Source: Ampelomyces quisqualis (lineage: Eukaryota; Ascomycota; Dothideomycetes; Pleosporales; Phaeosphaeriaceae). From it: DNA of 64,000 bases. The notes under the pieces are model-generated. The model saw nothing but the letters and a program-made list of their open reading frames with translations. It was not told where the DNA came from and searched no databases. Shown here piece after piece: positions 33,386 to 42,847 of this stretch (position 1 is the stretch's first letter; each line of letters begins with the position of its first letter). The stretch is taken from assembly GCA_018398575.1 (NCBI GenBank), contig JAGTXZ010000005.1:2046001-2110000 (forward strand). The letters run 5' to 3'. A program made the translations under genes and the position numbers.

Positions 33386-34194
33386 TGGTAGAGGGCTGCC
33401 GAATGAACCAAGATTACAACGGGAAAGCGGAAGTTTGGACAACGGAGTTTGATACCCTACGGGGACGATCACGACTTCCTTTTTTTCTTCAAGACATGAA
33501 CATACCCCATTTCCTTGTCACGCGTTGCTTCCATTCATCATGTACGAGGTAGAAGAAATGTAGTTCTGGAGAGTTACCTAGCGCCTCATTAATAATTCCA
33601 ACCCCCGGTCGACGATTTGGCTGCGCATGTAAACCCAGTTGTACGAAAACGTTTGAAACCCCACAATCATCTCGCCACCATTTTGCATAACCTACTTGCA
33701 ACAAACGACGTCGAGGTCACGATACCCGCCCCACGAGCCTCGCTTCGCCGCCCCATCAACCTTTCCAACTCATGACCGCCTCGCTTCATCCTCGGCCCTG
33801 GCCCGCAACACCCCTTGCATTCTCCCCAGCAAATCCCATTACTACCTCGTTCTGCTTATCCGATTCGTCCAGCACGGCCACGACACGCGCCATCTCCGGC
33901 CCGACTTTTGTGCGCTGGCGTGTGCGGCGGAGAGGTGGTGCTGGAGGGATTGGAGGTAGAGTTTGAATAAATCAGACATGATGCCTACACACTTTGCCAC
34001 GAAGCCTGAAAGCGAGCGTGATTCGAAGCGAGAAACAAGCTAGAAAGGAAAGCGTGTATACGTCTACACGGCCACGGGGAAAAACGGCTCTCCAACTTGC
34101 CAACCTTGCACGCTAACGGAACGCCCCTTTTGTCCGCGCAAAACGCCAGACTGGTTCCAAATAATCACTCCGTCGTGGGCGCGCTTCCCACGTT
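33386..34194. other. Intergenic, convergent
   Basis: Between the channel gene and the thioredoxin gene. A short minus-strand frame starting at about 33,980 (MSDLFKLYLQSLQHHLSAAH) looks coding-like for 30 codons. It then closes, and I could not find a convincing continuation without a frame change. Confidence 0.35.
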
Positions 34195-34832
34195 TCACCG
34201 TGCCTTGACGTTGAACGCACTACCCTCGGCCGCTTGGTACCCGTTGAATGCAAACAAACTGATGACGTACAACGCAACGAAGCGCACCACTACATCGCTA
34301 AATCCCCCATTGCCCAAGACCAGCCGCTGCAGTCCAGCCAGCGGGCCGTCTCCCACCGGTTGACTAGGCTGTGCCGCGGAGCCGAGTGTGCGGCCTTTTG
34401 TCAGGAAGACAGCAGACGATGCGCCGGGGCCAGAAGAGTCGTTTGCGGCTTTGCGCACGGCGGCCGTGAGGGCAGCCGGGTTGGCGCCGCGGATGGTTTC
34501 GACGACCGAGGAGGACTTGATGACGAGAAAAGTGGGCATGCTATAGTCCATGGTCAGCCTGTTCCGTCGCAGTGCCAAGCCTTCGCCATGGGGTCGTCTT
34601 ACGCAGATACGCCGTACTTCTTTGCGACTTCTTGCTGCGAGTCGACGTCGACCTTGACGAACTGCAGCTTGCCTGCCCTGGTCTCTTTCTCGGCCAGGTT
34701 CTGGAATACGGGCGCGATCGCCTTACACGGCCCGCACCAGTCGGCGTAGAAGTCGACAACCGTATACGTGGACTGGGAGAGGAGCTGCGAGAAGTGCGAG
34801 GCCGAGGTCACGGGAATGATCTTGCCGGGCAT
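34195..34832 (-). CDS. Thioredoxin-domain protein with C-terminal membrane segment
   Basis: Exons 34832-34603 and 34540-34195, joined in phase, give 191 residues. The first 105 residues are a complete thioredoxin: VVDFYADWCGPC with catalytic cysteines C33 and C36, VDVDSQQEVAKKYGVSA, and the cis-proline in SAMPTF across the splice junction. This domain would reduce protein disulfides. The extra C-terminal part (about 110-191) is a linker plus a hydrophobic segment, VVVRFVALYVISLFAF, that could anchor it to a membrane as a tail-anchored protein. Classical fungal cytosolic thioredoxins are about 105-110 residues and lack this. The tail recalls fungal thioredoxin-like proteins of the mitochondrial or ER surface, but the location is inference. 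Confidence 0.88.
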
Positions 34833-35087
34833 CGTGGCGGTGGGACAGCCGTGGTTACTAGCTGTATTCAGGTCGTGGGTTGGGTTGTTTGCTGGTGGGA
34901 AGCGGCATGTGGACAGCTTGCGACGAACATGGTGGTCAACCGCGTTCTGTGGAGCGCCGATTGGTCAGCTTCCGGGGGGGTTAAACCTCACATTGAAAGA
35001 ACACCCTCTGGACAACATGATATTTTGTGCTACATGTGTCGGCAAGCCATCATGTGCCTGCTAAATCCTCTGTGGAATATGCACCAC

Positions 35088-35891
35088 TCACGTCTCGTTT
35101 CTACCTCCCGTTACCCTGATCCCGTTTGCTGCTTCAGTACGCAAGGCCTCTGCCAAAGCCTGCATCCGAGCGACAACCGGGTCCATCGCCTCTTTGACGG
35201 GTGCGGCGCGGCTCCTTGACTTCCTGGGCACATATTCTGGCTCGCTTGATTCGTCCATCTCGTCTGAAGCCCGCTTCTTGCCTTTGGGTTTGGGTTTGGG
35301 CTTGATCTTCGACGCATCGTCACTGTCGTTCTCATCTTCTGCGTTCTTCTTGGTCTTTGCCCCAGTCTTCCTTGTCGACGACATGTCCGTTTTCGAAGGC
35401 GAGCCGGACTTGTTCTTGTGCCGTTGAGCTGAGGCGGTCGTAGCCCGGTGCCTTGGTGGCATCTTCCTCGGTGACTTCCTTGAGACCTCTGATCTGGAAC
35501 CTGGTGGCACAACCCCTTTGATGTTGTGTCAGAACAGCGCTGGCATGACCATCGACGGCCACAATTTCACGCCTAAGCAATTGATGCATCGCTGTGATAG
35601 TACTCACCAGTGTCGCCACGCCATACACCACCTTTTCTCCGGCTCAAAGTGTGTGTGCGTGCCAATCCGCAGCTCACCCTTGACGAACTTGGTCTTCGCG
35701 CGCTTGCAAGCAGCCTTCTAGCATACCGACAATGCCGACGACGCATGCTCTGCACAGCATTCAGCGCAGTCAGCATTGTATTTCGTCAGATGAAGTCTGG
35801 TCGCGCGCTCACCAAGGCGCCATTTCGGACCTTCACCTTCATAGCCCTCCACGCCCTTGGTGCGTGTTTTGGTGGCAGTCTCCGTCGCCAT
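35088..35891 (-). pseudogene. PARP-type zinc-finger gene with nonsense and frameshift
   Basis: Exons 35891-35813, 35749-35608 and 35515-35088 assemble a single-finger PARP-type zinc-finger protein. It has an EHASS segment, C-x4-C, KGELRIG, then WRHW|GC supplying the His and last Cys of the CCHC site, and the downstream APGYDRLSSTAQEQVRLAF and GHVVDKEDW. The C-terminal part is basic and acidic with an NLS-like KPKPKPKGKKR. Two lesions break it. A TAG at 35720-35718 sits inside the C-x4-C loop where Gln or Lys is normal (a CAG to TAG change would explain it). A one-base frame change at the GGGG run (35363-35360) is needed to reach the C-terminal frame. Such proteins bind DNA ends or breaks. Either a young pseudogene or two assembly errors. 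Confidence 0.6.
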
Positions 35892-36310
35892 GTTAGTGTC
35901 AAGGAGAAAGAAGTGCGAGGTTTAGCTGAGCTGGTGAGACTCGAAAGGTAAGTGACTGTGGTCAACAAACCAGTCGGTCTTGGCGTGGAAGAGAAGGCAG
36001 GCGCGTCCAGATCAACAAGCAGCAATATGAAGAGCGACTATGCTGGCCGCACTGGTAAATCACCTCATCACAATGCCATAATGGTCGTCCGCTGGTGTGT
36101 GTGAGACTGTGCACTGTGCCAGACATTCCGGCACGTGCTTTGGTTCAGTGAAGGGAAACCGTGAGGCGCTCCAACCATTCTGTATCACGTCCTAAAAATC
36201 TGTTCGAATTTTCGGCATCTCGATTGGTCTGGTGCTTGAGCCAATTTCTTGCATCTAGATACAACGGGTGTGCAAGCCCAAAACAGTGGGTAGCTTCGAG
36301 CATCCCGCTG
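35892..36310. other. Intergenic region
   Basis: Between the PARP-finger pseudogene start and the stop of the RING gene. No coding signal seen. Confidence 0.4.
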
Positions 36311-38479
36311 CTAACCCGACGGCTCCAACATGTACTCCGGTATGCCAATAGCCCAAGGAGGGTACTCATAACCGTCTTCATCCTCGTCCTTCTCCATATC
36401 GTACTCAAACGCGGTCTCGGGCTCAGGTCTATGAGTCCGCCACGTCCATCTATCAGGAAGCAGGTTTCCTTCACTGTCCATCGTTTCCTCCGGCCGGGCG
36501 TAAATGGGCGATGTAGGGCGGTACGTCAGACCCGCCGATTGGAAAGTCTCGGTATCGTCAGCGTCCGGGAGCGCGTATCCGGCGTCGATGGGGTCTTCAT
36601 CAACCTCAGGGTCTTCGGCAGCTGCGGCCAAGCGGTAATCTCGCTCGCGAACTTCGTATGTTTGGACCTCCTCTCCCAATTCATTCAGCTCATCTATCGT
36701 ATCATGTGACCTGTACACAGACTCTCGCCAGCTTGGGAGCTCTGATACGTAGACGGGTGGGGTCGTAACCGGGTCTTGAACCTCGTCCAGTTCTTCATGT
36801 TCATCTTCCACCTCCAACTCTTCATTCAGCTCCGAAGCTGGCTCGTGATCGGACGACGACGGAACGTCGAGTAGCGGAGCTCCTGGCGTCCCTTTCACTC
36901 GCACCGGCCTGCGATCCGAGCAGATCTCTGCTCGACACTCTGGGCATAGGTTACTGTTCGCCGCAACCCCGTTTATCCACTGTCCAAGGCACTCCTCATG
37001 AAAGTAATGTCCACAGTCTCGAAGCTTCAAGCAAGCGTTTCTTGTGTTCCACCATTCGAATGTCTGGGCACAAATTGTGCAGTTCTGCTCATCGGGGATC
37101 TCGATGCCTACGACGACTTTGGCAAATACCCTAGGAACATACGCGGGACCATACGGTTCTAAGTCTACAGTGTCGTAGATGTTTCGCAGGAGCTCGGCGG
37201 GTACCTCGTCGTCAGGGTCTTCGCCTTCAGGATGTAGTTCGGCCAGATATGCATCCACCGTGTCTTGATTGGTCGAAAATCCAGGCGGCAGATCATCGCC
37301 ATAAAGTTGTCGTCCCCAGTGGTATTCCATACGGTGAGCTTCGGTAATTTCAATTCGCTCGCAGTTTATCGATCTGGGATAGCCGGATGGCCGCCATGTT
37401 TTTGGCGACCAAAGTGCCAAACTGAACTCCCAATACGGTTCACCAGGAGGAAAAGCAATTCCTTGCATTCGCTCCAGATTGTCCACGGAAAACGGCCAAG
37501 GCTCAGGGTTTGCCAGCGATAGTACCACGAAGTTGTACAACATGGCATGCGGCGAGACTATCTTGATTGTCTCCATAGTGCACACCATTTGAGCTTTTTC
37601 CCATAACCAGTCCCAGATTACGACGAAAGGTACGCTCTTCAAGTGAACTCGTAAACTGAGAGGCAACACGTCTTCCATAGCATCGGCGCATTCATTGATA
37701 GCACTAATGAACGCAGCACGCGCCTGTAGCAGGCCCAGGTAGTACCATCTAAACGATGGGTATTCTCCTTTTTTCCGATGCGCATGGATCCGAGTGTAGT
37801 CACAAATGTCTGCTACATCCATTGCGATACGAGTTATGAGCCGTAACAAGGACCCGATCACACCTGCATTCCAGTTGCCTACAAAGTCAGTGAGGATTTG
37901 CATCAAAGCCCCATCGGATCCGGTAACACGAAGGCTCGATATGTCTTCCCCGTTTCGAGCACGTTGCAAGTCCGCGCCTTCATATACCGGTTGTGGCGTG
38001 CCCAGAAAAGTGAGGTGCAGCCAGGCGATTTTCCATTTGGAACTGCTTGTTTGGCGCAAGCTCAGCATCGCACACTGAATGAGCCAGTTATGGAGGCAGG
38101 ATATAGACGAGTAACCCTCCATACTTCGATGTACCCCGTGGAGCTCAGCGTCGCCGACTTTGACAACACCAAGTTCGCTGAGCACCTGGGCTGGGTCCGT
38201 CCGGGCAAGCACTTGAGCGACTTGCAGCGACTCGGGATCGCGATAGATGTAATGTGCTGTCGGATTTCGCAGCAGAGCTAGAACTCGTTGCCATAGCCCA
38301 TAGTGCGTAAAACTTCGCGGGTCGTCCCGGACCGCCAACAGAATGCTCCAGGTTTGAATAATGGTTTCTGTTGCATGATATGAGCCGTGAAATCGTTCGA
38401 GGGTTTTGGTGAGTGTGGGGAGAATCCGAGGCGGTGTCGTTATTACACTACATGTCGAAGGTGCCATGGCGGGCGGCAT
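36311..38479 (-). CDS. RING-H2 finger protein, paralog with acidic tail
   Basis: Intronless, 722 residues. The RING-H2 domain lies at about 467-520: CTIC, CGHYFHEEC, then NSNLCPECRAEICSDRR. The N-terminal half aligns by eye with the gene at 22,136-23,758. Shared features are an opening TT.P.R...L...L..FH pattern, YRDPES.QVAQV, a LTFLGTPQPVY-like segment matching LEFLGNSQPMY, and DVADI matching DVADV. Unlike its paralog it has an extra 190-residue acidic C-terminal extension (ELNEELEVEDEHEELDEVQD and similar), probably disordered. Likely an E3 ubiquitin ligase, substrate unknown. The first Met (38479) may not be the used one; MAPSTCSV five codons later is also possible. It lies next to the PGEPHHFG family genes. 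Confidence 0.8.
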   Translation of the reverse strand: MPPAMAPSTCSVITTPPRILPTLTKTLERFHGSYHATETIIQTWSILLAVRDDPRSFTHYGLWQRVLALLRNPTAHYIYRDPESLQVAQVLARTDPAQVLSELGVVKVGDAELHGVHRSMEGYSSISCLHNWLIQCAMLSLRQTSSSKWKIAWLHLTFLGTPQPVYEGADLQRARNGEDISSLRVTGSDGALMQILTDFVGNWNAGVIGSLLRLITRIAMDVADICDYTRIHAHRKKGEYPSFRWYYLGLLQARAAFISAINECADAMEDVLPLSLRVHLKSVPFVVIWDWLWEKAQMVCTMETIKIVSPHAMLYNFVVLSLANPEPWPFSVDNLERMQGIAFPPGEPYWEFSLALWSPKTWRPSGYPRSINCERIEITEAHRMEYHWGRQLYGDDLPPGFSTNQDTVDAYLAELHPEGEDPDDEVPAELLRNIYDTVDLEPYGPAYVPRVFAKVVVGIEIPDEQNCTICAQTFEWWNTRNACLKLRDCGHYFHEECLGQWINGVAANSNLCPECRAEICSDRRPVRVKGTPGAPLLDVPSSSDHEPASELNEELEVEDEHEELDEVQDPVTTPPVYVSELPSWRESVYRSHDTIDELNELGEEVQTYEVRERDYRLAAAAEDPEVDEDPIDAGYALPDADDTETFQSAGLTYRPTSPIYARPEETMDSEGNLLPDRWTWRTHRPEPETAFEYDMEKDEDEDGYEYPPWAIGIPEYMLEPSG

Positions 38480-39210
38480 AGTTGTGTGGAGGCAGCAGCA
38501 GCCACAGGTGTTGTAGTGAGTGCGACGTCGATAAGTTGCGCAGAGAGATATCGCAAAAGAAAGAAGGAGTGAAATTACGTCGCAGATTTAGATCGCGTAG
38601 GTCGACGCAATTCCACCATCTTTCACTCCCATGGTTCACCTCGCTTGGCACGCGCCGCCACCAGGGCTAGCAATAATTCACAATTGGACGACAGAAAAAG
38701 CCTGAATCAGCCTGCCTAATTTCACGGCACAAACTAATATTGTCTTGGAAACAATGATGCTGCGCGGAGAATGGAAGGTCTTTGTAGCATATTTCAAGTC
38801 CACTGGGCATGCAGAAGTGTATAGATTATCTCAGGTTTACGACGTTTTGTGCCGTTAGCCATGCGAAAATTTCTGCCAAGCACAGAAACTTCACCATATC
38901 TCGCTACCATCTAATCAGAAACCCATGAGTACTCAGGCAGGTTCTGAATCCAACATGTAATCACCACAACTTTTGTGGGACAGTTACTGTACAGGCATTC
39001 GGGCGACTACTACCCTTCCTACAAACTCGGGCCTGGGCCCAACACAAATAATCTCACCGCGATAAGCCAGATCGCACGAAGTCACGAGCCCAGCAAAGGT
39101 ACCTAGCTTTTACGAAATTGTCATTGACATACCGCCTTCGATCTAAGAATTGGCTATCTGGTATGCTATAGTTCACGCTCTCCTTTGCTTTATACACACC
39201 CATTCGTCCT
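38480..39210. other. Intergenic region
   Basis: Promoter side of the RING gene and 3' side of the next minus-strand gene. Open frames overlapping into 39,450 are shadows of that gene. Confidence 0.4.
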
Positions 39211-40206
39211 TCAACCTCCGCGATCAAATCGCGTCTTTGCTCCTTCTCCCGTAACATACGGCTTCGCATGTCCATCATCATTATGCCAACCGACATTGTT
39301 ATTTGCAACATTGATGCGAACATCACGACCCGCCCGAATCCCCTTTTGCAACTCTTCCTTGCCCCGCAAAATCTCCTTTGCAGTCTGAGCATCAAACACG
39401 TACGGCACCGCGGCATTTTCCTCTGCGTGCGAAATCTGGTTCTTGCCATGATGGTCGAGCATCCGCCGCTTTGCTTCTTGCCAATCGATTGGGTGGCCGT
39501 TGATGTCGAGCCCTCGCGGAGAGTTCAACATGGTGTATGCATCGCCGTGGCTGTTGGGTTTGTTACAGCGACATAGTGTACAGGTGTACTCGCCGCGCGC
39601 ATGGTCTGCTCTAGCGCCGAAATGGTGTGGCTCGCCTGGCCGTATCATGACGGTTCGGCCAGCTTGGGGTCGCTCGGTATATACAGTAGGTTCGATTGGG
39701 CTCGCAGTCTCTTGCATTGCGTTGTTGTATGGTTCTGCTAGACGAGTTGAATGACGCTGAGGTCCGTCGTGTTGACTTGGCCGCCCTTCGTGTACGCTTG
39801 AAAACGCTGGTGGCAGACGAGAACTCGTTGAGCCGTCATTTCTCCGCGCGGTCCCACTATCAGAACGCTCAGATTGGCGTGACTCTGTGTCGCGTTGGTC
39901 GCGTAAAGCGACCTGCATCTGTGAAGGACGACCAGAGGTTGTCGAATGAGGTGGCTCAGCGTAGCGCTGACCTGGTAGAGCGACCTGCATCTGCGAAGGA
40001 CGACCCCAGCGGACGTGCTGAGACTCAGAAGCCCGATTACGATGATTCTGTCCCGGAAGAGCTACTTGCATCTGAGAGGGTTCGCCGACGTATGATGGGG
40101 GCAAGTCTGAGGGACGCGAAGGATGCCGAGAGTTTTGCTCTCCGTACCGTGCGCCTGGTTCTCTGTCCCTGTCAACATATACTGTTTTCGAAGTGTTTTC
40201 TGGCAT
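39211..40206 (-). CDS. PGEPHHFG/SHGDA-family protein A (unrecognised family)
   Basis: Intronless, 331 residues, no signal peptide or membrane segment. Residues 1-180 are Ser/Arg/Gln-rich and contain three spaced copies of PSQMQVAL (EPSQMQVALPGQ, RPSQMQVALPGQ, RPSQMQVALRDQ). The C-terminal half is compact and shared with the neighbour at 40,772. It has IRPGEPHHFG, then LCRCNKPNSHGDAY, then a WQEAKRRML helix-like stretch, then WHNDDGHAKPYVTGEGAKTR. The paired cysteines plus histidines (CRC, SHGD, EPHHF) could bind a metal, but this is speculation. I do not recognise the family. Base composition is like its surroundings. It is the first of three related loci in 3.2 kb. Confidence 0.6.
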   Translation of the reverse strand: MPENTSKTVYVDRDREPGARYGEQNSRHPSRPSDLPPSYVGEPSQMQVALPGQNHRNRASESQHVRWGRPSQMQVALPGQRYAEPPHSTTSGRPSQMQVALRDQRDTESRQSERSDSGTARRNDGSTSSRLPPAFSSVHEGRPSQHDGPQRHSTRLAEPYNNAMQETASPIEPTVYTERPQAGRTVMIRPGEPHHFGARADHARGEYTCTLCRCNKPNSHGDAYTMLNSPRGLDINGHPIDWQEAKRRMLDHHGKNQISHAEENAAVPYVFDAQTAKEILRGKEELQKGIRAGRDVRINVANNNVGWHNDDGHAKPYVTGEGAKTRFDRGG

Positions 40207-40771
40207 TTTGGTGTCGTTGCAGTATATTATGTTAGATAGGAGGATGCTTCAGTAAAGTGGTCCCAGCAATCTTTTTGTAGGAGAGGTATTGTGAAGCAAC
40301 AAACATCACCCTTCATCCAAAAATCTCACATACTACCCGGTTCTCAGCGTTCACATAGATGATGGTGTGAAGCTCATGCGAATCAAAAGCTGTCTTCCCA
40401 GTTGCAATTTCGTGGCCCACTGTAACTGCGCCGATAGTGAGTGATCACACACAGTATCGTAACTTGCAAAATGCAAGCTCCGTCTTGACAGAGACATCGA
40501 CAGCGATGATTCACGCATGATAGCCTGTGATGCTCTGTCACTGCATTGTTTTTGGCAATATTTGCCAGCACTGACAGAGCACGGTGAGTTGCGCAATCAT
40601 AAGCTTCGCTACTTAAGCTAAAGGGATGCATATTGAAAACGCGTTTGAGCAGCACCAATGTCTGTCTGAGCAACGAGATCGCTTGAGTAACACATCAATT
40701 TACTTGTAAGTAGTCCTGTAGCATCCCTATGCACGAATACCTTTCAACTATGCAGCTTGTGACTGGATATC
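40207..40771. other. Intergenic region between family genes
   Basis: No coding signal seen. It should contain the promoter of protein A. Confidence 0.4.
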
Positions 40772-41446
40772 TCATCGCCCATATCCACCGGAGGCAGGCG
40801 GGTCACGGCTGCTGCGACCACCACCTTGTCCGCGAAAGACAGTCCGAAGTCCACCCTCCGTCACATTGTTCTGAACATGTCCATCTCGATTATGAAACTG
40901 TAAGTTCTCGCCATGCGGACTAATGGTGATATGCTCACCCCGTCCCACAGCACTACAGAGTTCTTGCCATTGTCGCATACGGTGCCTGTACGCCGCGGGG
41001 TGCAAAATGGCGCGATAAGCCTGATGTTGTTCTTCCAGCGACACTTGCGTCTTCCTGCAGTGTTGTAGAACGCGGTTGACTAATTCTCTCCACGTCATTC
41101 GACGGCCGCGTGTGTCCGTCATCCAGGACAGACTCCCGGTAAACGCCCAGGCGTCGCCATGACTTTCTGGATTTCGGCATCTACAGAGTGGGTTGACAAT
41201 ATTCGACGCTTGACGGTCCAGCGTGGTTCCAAAATGGTGTGGCTCGCCGGGCTGAACTGCCATTGTTGTACCTGACGGGGCAGCATGCTCTTGGGAACCA
41301 TTTACTGGATGCGGTCGTGTATTTCGCGCTGGGTGGATTGAGCCCTGCGAGACCATGAAAGTCCTAGCGAACGCTGGATCTGGTCGCGGTCCTCCATATG
41401 CATTGTGGCTTGGACTGCCGCCGTATGGATAGTGATTTGGGAACAT
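40772..41446 (-). CDS. PGEPHHFG/SHGDA-family protein B (unrecognised family)
   Basis: Intronless, 224 residues. It shares with protein A the motif series VQPGEPHHFG, LCRCRNPESHGDAW, a MTWRELVNRVL helix-like stretch, and a C-terminal FHNRDGHVQNNVTEGGLRT followed by FRGQGG. The N-terminal 60 residues are short and Pro/Gly/Ser-rich and lack the PSQMQVAL repeats. The C terminus is Arg/Gly-rich (GGGRSSRDPPASGGYGR), an RGG-like ending sometimes seen in RNA-binding proteins; no function is claimed. Same strand as A, 565 bp apart, consistent with tandem duplication and divergence. Confidence 0.6.
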   Translation of the reverse strand: MFPNHYPYGGSPSHNAYGGPRPDPAFARTFMVSQGSIHPARNTRPHPVNGSQEHAAPSGTTMAVQPGEPHHFGTTLDRQASNIVNPLCRCRNPESHGDAWAFTGSLSWMTDTRGRRMTWRELVNRVLQHCRKTQVSLEEQHQAYRAILHPAAYRHRMRQWQELCSAVGRGEHITISPHGENLQFHNRDGHVQNNVTEGGLRTVFRGQGGGRSSRDPPASGGYGR

Positions 41447-42087
41447 TAGAAAGTAAAGTTCAGTTGTGGGTAGATGATTTAAGGGAATTAGGTTTGCTGA
41501 TAATTGTGGCTACATAAGTAGGGGTCGAAACTTACTCTTATAATGACCTGTAAGTGACGCTACCGCTTCCATTGAGTAGAAGTCACGACGAAGATGGTAC
41601 GCTGACAACTTTCTAATCATTTGTGTAGGGGTATGCATTTTCAGGGTCTACCAACTTTGAATGTTCACGGCATTGTGTGCTCTGTACATGATGCATGTCA
41701 CGATATACATAGGTCTTTTGTTAGATTATTGCGACCGACTATAACACGTCAAACAAGCAATTTCTGGGGTAGATATTCACGCAACGTCAGCCTCGAAGCC
41801 ACGATACCTAAAAGCAGAAAGTAGACTTGAAATCAACGTAGTGCGTTGTAATGCCTCCATTTCGTAACTGTTTGCGTATCGTGCGCGATGTTGTATTCAA
41901 AAGGTTTACTTGAAGCCAGATTTCACGCACACGATGGTAGGACACTACTTCAACTTGAGCACGTCGCAAACCCACCAGTATGAGATTCAAACATCGCAGC
42001 GCTCAATAGAAGAATTCACAGAGCATCTCAAGCACAATATTCCCAAGTCACAAACCTTACAGAGGTCACGACGCCACTGCTCAAGGT
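41447..42087. other. Intergenic region between family members
   Basis: Somewhat AT-richer than average. Short plus-strand frames lead into the third, broken copy; nothing else recognised. Confidence 0.35.
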
Positions 42088-42410
42088 TTGCCAGACTTCC
42101 AACCAACTTTCATGACCCGTAATGGTCCTTATCTACATGATGGTAGCCCACGGCAAGTCACCTCATCAAACGAACGCGAGACGTCGAGCCGCTCAAACGC
42201 ACAGCCTACACAACGCAGCAGGACAACAATCGCGCGACCTGGACAGCAACACTACTCCGGCACATGTGCTGACTATAGACACTGCCATGTGATAAACAAG
42301 ATGAGTCGCTGCTGGAATCCAGAGTCCCGTGGCCATTGGTGAACGCTCATGATGGGAAGGCTATCAAGATTGGACAGGCCAGCTCATCGACATTATGCAA
42401 ATCTTGATGC
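42088..42410 (+). pseudogene. PGEPHHFG/SHGDA-family relic C (inverted copy)
   Basis: A plus-strand open frame reads RPGQQHYSGTCAD, then SRCWNPESRGHW and a TGA at 42340-42342. This aligns with PGEPHHFGT..D and CRC.NPESHGDAW of protein B. One frame over, directly after the stop, NAHDGKAIKIGQASS resembles the next block of protein A (INGHPIDWQEA). The copy has therefore lost motif residues (HH to HY, CRC to SRC, SHGD to SRGH), the frame and its C-terminal half. It is inverted relative to A and B. Confidence 0.5.
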
Positions 42411-42847
42411 ATCCAACTCTCGACATATGTGTCGACAATTAAGCCAATCAAATCTGACGATTCGGCTTGACTTGAGGCTTGACTCGAGGTCTATCTGGCT
42501 TGACGAACTAAGGATACGGGGCCGGAGCGATTCGATAGGGTTTGGACTACGCGTTTCGGTTGACGGATTTGCATCGCGTGAAAAATGTGGGCGTTGGGGT
42601 GGGTTACGAGTGCGGTGAAAATTTTGTGGGCGGTTGGGATCCGTGGTGGAGGGGAGCGAGAGGCAGTATGGGCGTGAAGGTAGGTGTTGGAATAGAGCGG
42701 AATTTGGTGAGTGGAGGGAGATTGTGAGGAGAGGGGGCATGGAGGAGGAAGAAAAGGTGAACAAGGGAATGGCATGAGGACCAGATTTCATTTTACAGCG
42801 CGCAAAATTTGGCGATACATTGTCTAGATAAAACAAGTGAGTTCTGT
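42411..42847. other. Intergenic region
   Basis: Between the family relic and the stop of the GH2 gene; overlapping low-complexity frames only. Confidence 0.35.

Noticed and set aside
33780..33985. Minus-strand start MSDLFKLYLQSLQHHLSAAH with apparent continuation in another frame
   Set aside because: The two halves need a frame change with no plausible intron between them.
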